Shown: positions 18,525-26,770 of the stretch, one piece after another
Position numbering within the stretch: the first letter of the stretch is position 1
Layout of the letters: every line of letters starts with the position of its first letter
Assembly (NCBI GenBank): GCA_021613335.1
Contig: JAJTWR010000132.1
Span: 124,001-188,000, forward strand
Length of the DNA: 64,000 bases
Reading direction: 5' to 3'
From: Whitmania pigra
Lineage: Eukaryota > Annelida > Clitellata > Hirudinida > Haemopidae
Program-made: the position numbers and the translations under genes
Notes under the pieces: model-generated
Database searches by the model: none
What the model was told of the DNA's origin: nothing
What the model saw: the letters and a program-made list of their open reading frames with translations, nothing else

Positions 18525-18532
18525 CAAAAATA
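18525..18532 (-). promoter_or_regulatory. -7 box very close to the pyrH start
   Basis: TATTTTTG on the minus strand ends six bases before the pyrH ATG. If used, transcription starts at or within a base or two of the ATG, giving a leaderless message. No clear -33 element was found. Confidence 0.4.
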
Positions 18533-19008
18533 TCAAGTTTTTTTAATTTGCCGCCTTTAAATTTTACAGACTTTATAAAGCGCTTTTTTATTTGCGCCAA
18601 GTCGGCTATCTTTTCTGGGTTTATGAGCTTTTGGAGGGATAAATATGGCCTTTCTCAAAATGTTCCCGTTAATTGAAATCGTATTGGGCTACGCAAATAT
18701 TGAGGCCTAACTTAGCAATACAAAGAGAAGCCGGATACTTCCCTGCTTTTGGGCAAATAAATTTTCTGTTGATCGGTTGGGCACGGCTTATGATGGCAGG
18801 CTGTTTTTTTGGAAAGGCCTGCTAAAAAACCTTTCGGAGGCCTTGTAACTCTGCGGGCCGAGAAACCAAAAATAATCGCCGTTGCCAATTATGGTTATTT
18901 AAATGTTTGCGCCATGCCGCGCTGTAAATTTATCTCCAACTTTGATAAAATTAGCAAACAACTCTTTTTATTTCTGACTTTTATAAATAAAAGAAGATTA
19001 TACAAAAG
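18533..19008. other. Intergenic stretch, no gene recognised
   Basis: About 480 bases between pyrH and the tsf terminator. An 83-codon open frame on the plus strand (18809-19060) runs through the tsf terminator and resembles no protein I know, so it is not called. A 7-bp inverted repeat (AAGGCCT/AGGCCTT) lies in the middle. Nothing else is seen. Confidence 0.5.
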
Positions 19009-19036
19009 CAAAAAAGCTTCGGAATTTCCAAAGCTT
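19009..19036 (-). terminator. Rho-independent terminator of the rplM-rpsI-rpsB-tsf operon
   Basis: On the minus strand a 9-bp stem (AAGCTTTGG with CCGAAGCTT, one G-T pair) and a five-base loop are followed by six T residues, 27 bases after the tsf stop. Confidence 0.85.
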
Positions 19037-19062
19037 CTTCTAATATCTGTTTTTACTTAAAA

Positions 19063-19902
19063 TTAAGCGCCCAATTGTACCCGCTTAAAGGTTGTAATCG
19101 TTAAACCTTTAGATGTTTCGTCTAAAAATTTACCAACGTCTTTAGAACCGTCTTTTATAAACTCTTGATTCAATAAAGTGTTTTCTTTGTAAAATTTATT
19201 CAATTTACCTATGGCAATTTTTTCAACCATATCTTCCGGCTTGCCTTCTGCGCGGATTTGTTCTTTGGCAATTTCTAACTCTCGTTCAACAGTGGCAGCA
19301 TCTACCCCGTCTTTATCAACCCAAACAGGGTTCATAGCGGCAATTTGCATGGCAACATCTTTACCGGCTTCTTCTACGCTGGGGCCTTCTTGGTTTAAGG
19401 CAACCAATACCGCCAAACGGTAGTTGCTATGAATGTAAGAAACCACCCTATCGCCTTGTATAATTTCTAATTTAGAAATACTAATTTTTTCTCCGATTTT
19501 GCCGGTATTTTCAGTGATTACCTCTTCCAATTTCAAACCGTCTGATTCCAAGCCGAGCAAATCGGCTATAGACGAAGGATTTTTCTCTAAGGCCAGTTCG
19601 GCAATTTGGTTGCCTAAAGCGATGAAATCAACATTTTTAGCTACGAAGTCTGTTTCGCAGTTTAACTCGATAATTACGCCGCGTTTGCCATTAGCCGCAG
19701 CTTTAGCAATAACCACTCCTTCGTTACTATCTCTATCTTGACGGGAAGCGGCAACTTTAGCGCCCTTTTTACGTAAGTAATCAATAGCAGCCTGAAAATT
19801 GCCTTCGGCTTCTGTTAAAGCTTTTTTGCAATCCATCATTCCGGCGCCCGTTTGTTGACGTAGTTTGTTTACATCGGCAGCAGTAATTTGTAATGTAGAC
19901 AT
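19063..19902 (-). CDS. tsf: Elongation factor Ts
   Basis: The 279-residue nucleotide-exchange factor for EF-Tu. The N-terminal UBA-like region has VNKLRQQTGAGMMDCKKALTEAEG and the conserved LRKKG follows. ELNCETDFVAKN is the EF-Tu-contacting TDFV motif, and DVAMQIAAMNPVWV is the second signature. Last gene of the ribosomal operon, 84 bases after rpsB. Confidence 0.97.
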   Translation of the reverse strand: MSTLQITAADVNKLRQQTGAGMMDCKKALTEAEGNFQAAIDYLRKKGAKVAASRQDRDSNEGVVIAKAAANGKRGVIIELNCETDFVAKNVDFIALGNQIAELALEKNPSSIADLLGLESDGLKLEEVITENTGKIGEKISISKLEIIQGDRVVSYIHSNYRLAVLVALNQEGPSVEEAGKDVAMQIAAMNPVWVDKDGVDAATVERELEIAKEQIRAEGKPEDMVEKIAIGKLNKFYKENTLLNQEFIKDGSKDVGKFLDETSKGLTITTFKRVQLGA

Positions 19903-19986
19903 TTTTAAGTTTTTTTATTTTTTTTTAAATATAAAAGCGACAAGCGTTTGGCGCTTTAACGCTAACCGTTCCGCTTATTTGTTTTA

Positions 19987-20808
19987 TTAACCTTCTGCGT
20001 TTTTGTCGCCGGTTTCTGCTTCAGCAACCGCTTTTTTTGTTTTTTTAGAAGGCGCTTCTTGGGCATCGGCTGCTGCTTTGGCCGCTGCGGCTTCTTTTTC
20101 TGCCTCTTCGTCTTTTTCGCGTTTACGCTCTTCTAAACCTTCTTCAATCGCTTTTACGATAATATTGGTAATTAGTGAGATTGATTTGGTGGCATCATCG
20201 TTAGCCGGAATGGGAAAATCAATATTTGAAGGGTCAGAATTGGTATCAACCATTGCAAAAGTTGGAATGTTCAAATTCAAAGCCTCTGTAACGGCGATGT
20301 GTTCTTTCTTAACGTCAATCAAAAATATTGCAGCAGGTAAGCGGTTTAAATCGGCAATGCCGCCCAAAAGGGTTTCTAATTTTACACGCTCTCGTTGAAT
20401 CATTAAGAGTTCTTTTTTAGAAAGAATTGCATAAGTTCCGTCTTTGGTCAATTTATCGATGTTTGCCATCTTTTTGATAGACTTGCGTACGGTAGAAAAG
20501 TTTGTTAACATCCCGCCTAACCAACGCTCGGTTACATAAGGCATGTTTACTTTTTTAGCTTGTTCTGAAACAATTTCTTTCGCTTGTTTTTTGGTAGCTA
20601 CAAATAAAATTTTTCGCCCCGATTTTACGATTTGCTTTATCGCGGCGGCAGCCTCTTCGATTTTAGCTAAAGTTTTGTTCAAGTCTATAATATGGATACC
20701 GTTTCGCTCCATAAAAATATAAGGGGCCATTTTTGGATTCCATTTACGGGTAAGGTGACCAAAATGTACGCCTGCATCCAATAAATCCTGATATGTTGTT
20801 CTTGCCAT
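19987..20808 (-). CDS. rpsB: 30S ribosomal protein S2
   Basis: The 273-residue S2, starting MARTTYQDLLDAGVHFGHLT. Signatures: RKWNPKMAPYIFMERNGIHIIDL, TERWLGGMLTNFSTVRKSI and PTFAMVDTNSDPSNIDFPIPANDDA. The C-terminal tail is Ala/Glu/Lys-rich, as in other Bacteroidota S2 proteins. Located between rpsI and tsf. Confidence 0.97.
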   Translation of the reverse strand: MARTTYQDLLDAGVHFGHLTRKWNPKMAPYIFMERNGIHIIDLNKTLAKIEEAAAAIKQIVKSGRKILFVATKKQAKEIVSEQAKKVNMPYVTERWLGGMLTNFSTVRKSIKKMANIDKLTKDGTYAILSKKELLMIQRERVKLETLLGGIADLNRLPAAIFLIDVKKEHIAVTEALNLNIPTFAMVDTNSDPSNIDFPIPANDDATKSISLITNIIVKAIEEGLEERKREKDEEAEKEAAAAKAAADAQEAPSKKTKKAVAEAETGDKNAEG

Positions 20809-20829
20809 TGTTCTTGTCTCCTTAAAAAA

Positions 20830-21216
20830 TTAACGTTTGCTGAATTGAAATCTCTTACGCGCTTTTCTGCGACCCGGTTTCTTGCGCTCAACCATACGCA
20901 TATCGCGAGTCATTAACCCTTTTGCGCGTAAAACAGGTTTCTTTTCAACGTCTAACTCAACAATAGCTTTGGCAATAGCTAAACGAACAGCCTCTGCCTG
21001 GCCTTTAAGCCCTCCGCCAACAACGTTTATATTTACGTCATATTTGCCGATAAGACTTGAAACTTCAAAGCTTTGATTAACAATATACTGTAAGGGTAGC
21101 GTTGGAAAATATTCTTTATGATCTTTACCGTTTACGGTAATAATCCCGTTGCCTTCTTTTAAATAAATACGAGCAATTGCCGTTTTTCTTCTTCCGGAAG
21201 TATTTATAGTAGCCAT
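20830..21216 (-). CDS. rpsI: 30S ribosomal protein S9
   Basis: The 128-residue S9 (uS9), full length: INTSGRRKTAIARIYLKEG at the start, GGGLKGQAEAVRLAIAKAI in the middle and the basic C-terminal tail ending KRFQFSKR that reaches the ribosomal P site. It follows rplM by 17 bases. Confidence 0.97.
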   Translation of the reverse strand: MATINTSGRRKTAIARIYLKEGNGIITVNGKDHKEYFPTLPLQYIVNQSFEVSSLIGKYDVNINVVGGGLKGQAEAVRLAIAKAIVELDVEKKPVLRAKGLMTRDMRMVERKKPGRRKARKRFQFSKR

Positions 21217-21233
21217 TTCTTTTTCTCCTTTAA

Positions 21234-21677
21234 TTAAAGTTTAATGGTTTTTGGCGATTGCGCTGCGTGCGGGTGCTCTGAACCGGCATAAACGAATAAA
21301 TTAGCGTATAATTTTTTGCCCAATCTGTTTTTGGGGAGCATACCGCGTACGGCTTTCTCTACCAAACGCTCCGGGTGTTTGGCCAATAACTCTTTAGGAG
21401 ATGTGAAACGCTGTCCGCCCGGATACCCGGTATAGCGAACATACGCTTTTTCGGTTAATTTTTTCCCGGTTAATTTAATCTTGTCTGCATTAATAACAAT
21501 TACGTTATCTCCGCAGTCTACGTGTGGGGTGTACTCAGGCTTGTTTTTTCCTCTGATAATCATAGCGATTTTAGAAGACAAGCGCCCCAAAATCTCTCCT
21601 TCAGCATCAACCAGAACCCAATGTTTGTTAACGGTTTTGGCATTGGCAGAGACAGTTTTGTAACTTAACGTATTCAC
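21234..21677 (-). CDS. rplM: 50S ribosomal protein L13
   Basis: The 147-residue L13 (uL13): KHWVLVDAEGEILGRLSSKI, the HVDCGDNVIVINADKIKLTGKK segment (split as HVDCGDNVIVINA and KIKLTGKK) and the AVRGMLPKNRLGKKL signature. Start codon is GTG at 21675-21677. First gene of the rplM-rpsI-rpsB-tsf operon, with a good promoter 56 bases upstream. Confidence 0.96.
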   Translation of the reverse strand: MNTLSYKTVSANAKTVNKHWVLVDAEGEILGRLSSKIAMIIRGKNKPEYTPHVDCGDNVIVINADKIKLTGKKLTEKAYVRYTGYPGGQRFTSPKELLAKHPERLVEKAVRGMLPKNRLGKKLYANLFVYAGSEHPHAAQSPKTIKL

Positions 21678-21732
21678 TTGCTTTTGTTTAAATTTGTTAA
21701 TAATTTCTTTTTCCTAAAATTTTTAAGGACAG

Positions 21733-21764
21733 CAAAGATAAGCCAAACATATTTAAATATCAAA
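21733..21764 (-). promoter_or_regulatory. Promoter of the rplM-rpsI-rpsB-tsf operon
   Basis: On the minus strand TTTG (21761-21764, within TTTTTG) is separated by 20 bases from TATCTTTG (21733-21740), a full match to the Bacteroidota consensus. The transcript would have a leader of about 50 bases, where L13-type feedback control could act (inferred). Confidence 0.75.
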
Positions 21765-21766
21765 AA

Positions 21767-22200
21767 GGTTAACAAAAGTTTAAGATAAAAGAATTTGAAT
21801 AACTCGGTCGTTCTAAAGATTATAAAGTTTTTTGGCCTTTTATTTTTGTTTGGAAAGATAAAAACAGTATTGCTCCCCGTTTTTACAGCAGAATTTTTTT
21901 GCCATTATTACGCCGGTATACGGCAAGAAAGAAGGTTTTCCTTGCAGTTAAAAATTTAAAAAAAAATTCTTTATTATTATTTTTTTGCATATATTTCGAA
22001 TAAGAAAAATAATTTTTGTTTGAGGCGGGTTTTTGATATAATTTGTTTATTTTCAGTATTGCTTTGTCCAGTATTTTTTTAAGATAGAAGAGTTTATGAC
22101 AAATTCAATTTTATGCCAAAAGGCGGCGTATCTAAAAAACAAAGCGTTTGCAAGGCGTCGTCTTTTCTAAAAAATAAAAGCAAACGCGCAATAAAAAAAA
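21767..22200. other. AT-rich intergenic stretch without recognisable gene
   Basis: About 430 bases between the divergent rplM promoter and the Cys-rich lipoprotein gene. Long A and T runs and no open frame of coding character. It must hold the lipoprotein promoter, but no consensus match was found. Confidence 0.5.
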
Positions 22201-22674
22201 ATGAAAAAAATAACCTTAATTTCAAGTATGCTGATGATATTGGCTTCTTGTGTAAAAAAGGAATCATCGTTTGATCAATTGCAAAACAAAAAAATTCCGG
22301 CAGATTCTTTTTTTCAAAAAGTAATTGCTCTAAATCCTACAACAAAGGATGAAGACGACGCTTTTTATATTGATTATAATTGGAATAGTCAAACTAAAAC
22401 CATTGAAATTACCAAAGTAACTGAAAAAGAGCTTGATTTTTGGCCTTTTACATCTAAAGCCGAACGAAAAGAGTTAATACTTGGTAATAAATACAACGTT
22501 ACATGTACAAAAGGAGGTAAAGATATATGGACTAAAACTTGTGACGGTAAATTCTCTTGCGGTTCTTTGGTAAAGGATTGCTTGGAAAAGGAAAAAGGAT
22601 GCGCCACTGTTTGCGCTAATAAAATGGTCTTCATCCCTAAGAATAGAGAATTTTTTTTATTAGATGATGAGTAA
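22201..22674 (+). CDS. Small cysteine-rich lipoprotein of unknown function
   Basis: A 157-residue predicted lipoprotein (SSMLMILASC, Cys17). The mature protein has a charged body and a C-terminal third with six cysteines in about 40 residues (CTKGGKDIWTKTCDG, then four more spaced C-x6-C-x6-C-x3-C-like), which suggests disulfide bonds or metal binding in the periplasm or at the surface. Not recognised. It sits alone between rplM and rplS on the plus strand. Confidence 0.65.
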   Translation: MKKITLISSMLMILASCVKKESSFDQLQNKKIPADSFFQKVIALNPTTKDEDDAFYIDYNWNSQTKTIEITKVTEKELDFWPFTSKAERKELILGNKYNVTCTKGGKDIWTKTCDGKFSCGSLVKDCLEKEKGCATVCANKMVFIPKNREFFLLDDE

Positions 22675-22939
22675 TTTACCAGGCATAATTGGCTTGTACC
22701 CCAAAGTATCAATAAAAGCGTTCAAACGGTTAAAAAATTAGCGTTCTAAAAACATTTGCCGAGTTCAACCGGTGAGCACAATTTTTTTAAACCGAAATTA
22801 CCAAAATTATAATTAAGCGTTATGCCTGTTATCAGGCTTTAAGGAAAGGCGTTTAAAATTTTTTTAATTAAAAAACATTCCGTAATATTGCAACTCGATT
22901 TTCATAGGGTAGGGATATCGTTTAAATACTTAATAAACA

Positions 22940-23287
22940 ATGGATTTAGTAAAATTTGTAGAAGAGCGGGTATTTGCAAAAAAAGAATTTCCTTCTTTCA
23001 AATCAGGAGATACTGTGAGCGTTCATTATAAAATTCGGGAAGGAAACAAAGAACGCGTTCAAATTTACCAGGGAGTGGTTATACAACGTAACAGCCTTGG
23101 CGCGAATGAAACTTTTACCGTTCGTAAAATTAGCAACGGGGTTGGCGTAGAGCGTATTTTTCCTTTTAATTCTCCCAATATTGAGAAAATTGAAGTAAAC
23201 AGCTATGGTAAAGTACGTAGAGCCAAATTGTTCTACTTACGTAAACTAACCGGTAAAGCTGCTCGTATCAAATCTGTCAGAAAGTAA
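22940..23287 (+). CDS. rplS: 50S ribosomal protein L19
   Basis: The 115-residue L19 (bL19): [45 protein letters not shown] (as IYQGVVIQR and ETFTVRKIS), [20 protein letters not shown] and [19 protein letters not shown]. All family signatures are intact. A single-gene unit followed by a terminator. Confidence 0.97.
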   Translation: MDLVKFVEERVFAKKEFPSFKSGDTVSVHYKIREGNKERVQIYQGVVIQRNSLGANETFTVRKISNGVGVERIFPFNSPNIEKIEVNSYGKVRRAKLFYLRKLTGKAARIKSVRK

Positions 23288-23308
23288 TTTTACGAGATAT
23301 ATTTGATT

Positions 23309-23341
23309 AAAACCTCCGTAAGTCGATTTGCGGAGGTTTTT
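23309..23341 (+). terminator. Rho-independent terminator after rplS
   Basis: A perfect 8-bp stem (AACCTCCG 23311-23318 with CGGAGGTT 23331-23338), followed by five T residues and preceded by A residues. It begins 22 bases after the rplS stop. Confidence 0.85.
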
Positions 23342-23380
23342 GTTTATATCTTTGGCATAATATTACAGTAGCCTACGTAA

Positions 23381-23771
23381 ATGAAAAGTCTCTTAAAGAA
23401 AATTGAAAAAAACCGTTCTGAAGTTATTTTTTCATGCAAAGACGGCCAAACTGATGCCGTAGGTTGGGGAGTTATTAACTCTTTACAGAGAGAGGCTGCC
23501 GATGGCGGTATGCGTAAAGGCTTGGATAAAAGCGAGGCGAAGGCTAAAACTATGGAAGTAAAAATTACTGTTTCCGGGCAGGCTATTGAGGAGGCTAAAT
23601 CAGGCATAAATTTTGAACCTTTCAAACTCGCGCAAAAAAAGAGGTTTTACAACATGGCATAAAACCGTAATGCCGCTTTTAAAAAACGATTACGGAACCG
23701 ATTTACCGCAGATGAAATATACCGACATTTCTTTCAGCGCTTCAGAAATAGCTTTAAAACAACTGTTATAG
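23381..23771 (+). pseudogene. Decayed Glu/Leu/Phe/Val dehydrogenase, N-terminal part
   Basis: The first frame (23381-23662) reads DGQTDAVGWGVINSLQREAA, MRKGLDKSEAKAKTMEVKI, VSGQAIEEAKSGINF. This follows the Bacteroidota Glu/Leu/Phe/Val dehydrogenase N-terminus (VINSLRGGAAGGGTRMRKG, SGPAIGGAKSGINF from memory) with the glycine clusters lost. It then continues in another frame as TWHKTVMPLLKNDYGTDLP, the expected next block, and stops at 23771. The frameshift, the missing glycines and the absence of the whole NAD domain show a dead gene. Its last stop codon abuts the mscS ATG. Confidence 0.75.
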
Positions 23772-24920
23772 ATGAATATGCAAATATTTAAGCACGAATT
23801 TTTGGGAAATAACGTTTTACAATATTGCCTTTTTGTAGTAATTATCCTGTTAGGGCAATTACTTAAGCGAATTATTTCAAGTTTTTTCAGCAGGCTTCTT
23901 TTTAAGGCTATCCAAAAGTTTGCCGATGACGTTCGCGTAGAAACCTTTGTTGCTTTATTACTAAAGCCCATCGAGTTTTTTTTGAGTCTGTGTACGTTTT
24001 ATTTGGCGATAAACCAATTAAAACACCCGCTTGAAGTTGTTGTTTGGCATTATATCAAAATTGCAGAAAAAATTAAGGTTAAAGAGGGTTTTACCTTTGG
24101 CGAATTGATTGATAAAGTCTTTTTTTTTCTGATTATCCTGTCTGTATTTTGGATTATCCTGCGTATAATCGATTTTATTGCTTTTGTTTGGATGCACAGA
24201 GCCTCAAAATCGGGAAGTAAGGCCGATGAACAACTGATTCCTTTCTTAAAAGAACTGCTCAAAATTATTGTTGTTTTTGTTGGTTTCTTTGCTCTTTTGG
24301 GCTATGTTTTTGAAGTTAATGCCGTAAGTTTAATTACCGGTTTAGGCATAGGCGGTATAGCTATTGCTATGGCGGCAAAGGAGAGTCTGGAAAATTTGAT
24401 TGGTTCTTTTACCATTTTTATGGATAAGCCTTTTGCCGTTGGCGATCTTGTAAAAGTTAACGGGGTTGAAGGCACGGTTGAAAAGGTGGGCTTTAGAAGC
24501 ACCGTAATATGTAGCGTTGATAAAACAACGTTGGTTATTCCGAACAGAGCAATGATAGCCGGCGTTTTAGAAAATCTTACCCGAAGAAACTTTAGGCGCG
24601 TAAATTTTCGGGCTGCAATAGTTCTTGAAACGCCCGCCAAAAGTATTCAGGCTATTATAAACGAACTTCGCTCTTATTTAGAGAATGCTGTTTGCGTATC
24701 TGAGCCGCTTGTTTTTTTTGATAGTTTTGGCGATTCTTCAATTAACCTTCAAATCTATTGTTTGATAGAAAACACAACTTACTCTAATTTTTTAAAAACA
24801 AAAGAAGAAATTAATTTTAAGGTAAAGGAAGTAATAGAAAAACACGATTCTCATTTTGCTTATCCGACACAACGCTCCTACACCTTACCCCCAACTATTG
24901 AGGAGCCGAACAAAGATTAG
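23772..24920 (+). CDS. MscS family mechanosensitive ion channel
   Basis: A 382-residue small-conductance mechanosensitive channel. About three to four hydrophobic segments occupy residues 10-190 (LQYCLFVVIILLGQLL; VFFFLIILSVFWIIL; IIVVFVGFFALLGYVF), followed by the pore helix and MscS beta domain (GLGIGGIAIAMAAKESLENLIGS-type sequence, then FAVGDLVKVNGVEGTVEKVGF and RSTVICSVDKTTLVIPNR). It releases solutes upon hypo-osmotic shock. It starts exactly after the stop of the dehydrogenase remnant, so it may have taken over that gene's transcription (inferred). Confidence 0.92.
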   Translation: MNMQIFKHEFLGNNVLQYCLFVVIILLGQLLKRIISSFFSRLLFKAIQKFADDVRVETFVALLLKPIEFFLSLCTFYLAINQLKHPLEVVVWHYIKIAEKIKVKEGFTFGELIDKVFFFLIILSVFWIILRIIDFIAFVWMHRASKSGSKADEQLIPFLKELLKIIVVFVGFFALLGYVFEVNAVSLITGLGIGGIAIAMAAKESLENLIGSFTIFMDKPFAVGDLVKVNGVEGTVEKVGFRSTVICSVDKTTLVIPNRAMIAGVLENLTRRNFRRVNFRAAIVLETPAKSIQAIINELRSYLENAVCVSEPLVFFDSFGDSSINLQIYCLIENTTYSNFLKTKEEINFKVKEVIEKHDSHFAYPTQRSYTLPPTIEEPNKD

Positions 24921-24980
24921 CGGGCTGTTGCGGGTTAAATATTCGGATAACGGCCCGGGTATCGCCTAAGGCGGCGATTT

Positions 24981-25436
24981 TCAGCCCAACAGCATTGGGT
25001 CAGCCCCGCTTTTGGCAATACCCTGATAGGCGAATACCGCTTTGTCTTTCAGCATGTTTGTTAGTTTTGTTTCGTCTTTCAAGTCGCACTCCCAAATTCT
25101 GATCACACTCCAGTTTTTGCCTGTCAAAACTTGTGTTACCTCGCTGTCTCGTTTCTTATTTCGCTCAATTTTTTGTTGCCAATAGTCGTGGTTATCTTTG
25201 GGTTTGGTGTTTCGGCAGTTATGGCCGTGCCAAAAGCAACCGTCAACAAAAATTACAACGCGTTGTTTAGGAAATACGAAATCAGGTCTGCCAAAAAGTT
25301 TGAATGTCCTGCGCCAGCCTATTATTTTGTTCGCTTTAAAAAATTGAATTAGTTTAAGTTCAGTTGATTTGTTGCGGTTAGATTTTACTTTCCGCATCAT
25401 TTCGCTTCGCTGTTCTTTTGTGAAAATGTCAGCCAT
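24981..25436 (-). CDS. vsr: Very short patch repair (Vsr) endonuclease
   Basis: A 151-residue Vsr-type nuclease that nicks next to T:G mismatches created by deamination of 5-methylcytosine. All key residues align with the E. coli enzyme by eye: Asp52 in GRPDFVFPKQ, Phe68-Trp69 in DGCFWHGHNC, His70, His72 and the zinc-ligand Cys74, and the C-terminal WSVIRIWECDL block. It is five bases downstream of a small unknown gene and in the same operon as the cytosine methyltransferase, so its target should be that enzyme's methylation site. Confidence 0.95.
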   Translation of the reverse strand: MADIFTKEQRSEMMRKVKSNRNKSTELKLIQFFKANKIIGWRRTFKLFGRPDFVFPKQRVVIFVDGCFWHGHNCRNTKPKDNHDYWQQKIERNKKRDSEVTQVLTGKNWSVIRIWECDLKDETKLTNMLKDKAVFAYQGIAKSGADPMLLG

Positions 25437-25441
25437 TACGT

Positions 25442-25645
25442 TTAGTTTACGCTAATCCAAGATTTGTCAAAACCCAATGCCTTTAGAACGTCTTCTTTAT
25501 TCAAAATTTCGGGCTCTTTGATTTTTATAAGCAAACCGCTTTCGGGAAGGTCTTCAACTCCAAGAACGAAAGGAAAGTCTTTAGGAAATTCGTTTAGCGG
25601 AAACGATTTATCAACGGTTCTTAATTTAGGTTTATTCTTTGCCAT
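25442..25645 (-). CDS. Small unknown protein between dcm and vsr
   Basis: A 67-residue protein that I do not recognise. It is charged and proline-containing (FPLNEFPKDFPFVLGVEDLP) and ends with a short helix (NKEDVLKALGFDKSWISV). It overlaps the methyltransferase stop by 14 bases and ends five bases before vsr, so it is cotranslated with both. No helix-turn-helix or nuclease motif is visible. It could be an accessory or control factor of the methylation/repair unit; this is inference from position only. Confidence 0.7.
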   Translation of the reverse strand: MAKNKPKLRTVDKSFPLNEFPKDFPFVLGVEDLPESGLLIKIKEPEILNKEDVLKALGFDKSWISVN

Positions 25646-26597
25646 ATTCTCTTAAAACGGCGTTCATATCCAACGTAGCGGCCACATAAGGCAATAATTT
25701 TAAGATTACCGCTTTTACAAGATTTACAGGAACGGCGTTTCCTGCTTGTTTTCTTGCTTGCATATCGTTGTTAATAATTTTGTATGAGTCAGGGAAACCT
25801 TGCAGTCTAAACATTTCTCTTGGCGTTAACCTGCGTTCGCCATTTACAAGCAAATAATTGTATGATGCTCCGGCACGCAATGCGCAAGAATAAGGATAGC
25901 TACAAATATTTCCCGCTTTGTTTTCGTGCCAAATAGAAAATTTATAAGCTGATTTGTGTGTCGCTTTTCGCTTATTTTTTATGTAATCAGAGGCGTAATG
26001 CTTTTGATCAACGCTCTTTTCTAAAACTTCGCTTAATGGTTTGAATGGTTTAACCGGCGTTGGGTAAGAAAATAATATAGGCTCTCTGTGTCCAACAATT
26101 ATTACTCTTTCTCTTTTTTGAGGCAATCCGTAATCAAGGGCGTTTAATACGGTATATTGAACGCGTTGATAACCCAATTCTTTGAGCGTCTTGATTATTA
26201 GCTTTAAAGTTTTTCCTTTATCGTGTCCTACAAGTTGTTTTACATTTTCAAGGATAAAAGCCTTGGGCTTTTTCTCTTTTAAAATATTGGATATGTGAAA
26301 AAACAACGTTCCCCTTGTGTCGTCAAAACCTTTCATTTGTCCGATGATACTAAAAGGCTGACAAGGAAAACCGGCAAACAAAATGTCGTGGTCAGGGATT
26401 GTTTTGGGGTCAACTTTTGTAATGTCGCCTGTTGGCCTGTGCCCAAAATTGTTTTCGTAGCTATCTTGGCAGTATTTATCGATGTCAGAGGAAAAAACAC
26501 ATTGAGAAATGAGGCCGTTTTGGGCGCACACTTCGTTCATAGCAACTCTAAAGCCGCCAATTCCGCAAAATAAGTCAATGAATTTTATTGGTTCCAT
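25632..26597 (-). CDS. DNA (cytosine-5-)-methyltransferase
   Basis: A 321-residue C5-cytosine methyltransferase. Motif I FIDLFCGIGGFR (SAM binding), motif IV GFPCQPFS with the catalytic Cys79, motif VI ENV (117-119), motif VIII QKRERVIIVG and motif X QAGNAVPV are present in order. The target-recognition region between VIII and IX is short. No cognate restriction nuclease is seen in the window, so it may be a solitary Dcm-like enzyme or the remnant of a type II system. First gene of an operon with a small unknown gene and vsr. Confidence 0.95.
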   Translation of the reverse strand: MEPIKFIDLFCGIGGFRVAMNEVCAQNGLISQCVFSSDIDKYCQDSYENNFGHRPTGDITKVDPKTIPDHDILFAGFPCQPFSIIGQMKGFDDTRGTLFFHISNILKEKKPKAFILENVKQLVGHDKGKTLKLIIKTLKELGYQRVQYTVLNALDYGLPQKRERVIIVGHREPILFSYPTPVKPFKPLSEVLEKSVDQKHYASDYIKNKRKATHKSAYKFSIWHENKAGNICSYPYSCALRAGASYNYLLVNGERRLTPREMFRLQGFPDSYKIINNDMQARKQAGNAVPVNLVKAVILKLLPYVAATLDMNAVLREYGKE

Positions 26598-26620
26598 GCG
26601 GATGTCATTACTTAAAAACC

Positions 26621-26653
26621 GAAAATACTAAAAAGTTTGGTTTTTGTCCAAAA
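26621..26653 (-). promoter_or_regulatory. Candidate promoter of the methyltransferase operon
   Basis: Minus-strand TTTTG (26649-26653), 20 bases, then TATTTTCG (26621-26628), one base away from TAnnTTTG. It ends 23 bases before the start codon. Confidence 0.4.
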
Positions 26654-26770
26654 GTAGATTCCGGCGCGGCTTGATAGCCCCTAACGATCTGTTTGCATTA
26701 AATAAAACATGCCGAAAATTATAATATAGATTGAGCTTTAAGCAAAGCCGGTTAAAAAGAATCTTTTTTG

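Noticed and set aside
18809..19060. An 83-codon plus-strand frame between pyrH and tsf
   Set aside because: It runs through the tsf terminator and has no coding character or known relative.
24958..24978. Hairpin ATCGCC/GGCGAT at the vsr stop
   Set aside because: No T tract follows on either strand and the stem is short, so it is not called a terminator.
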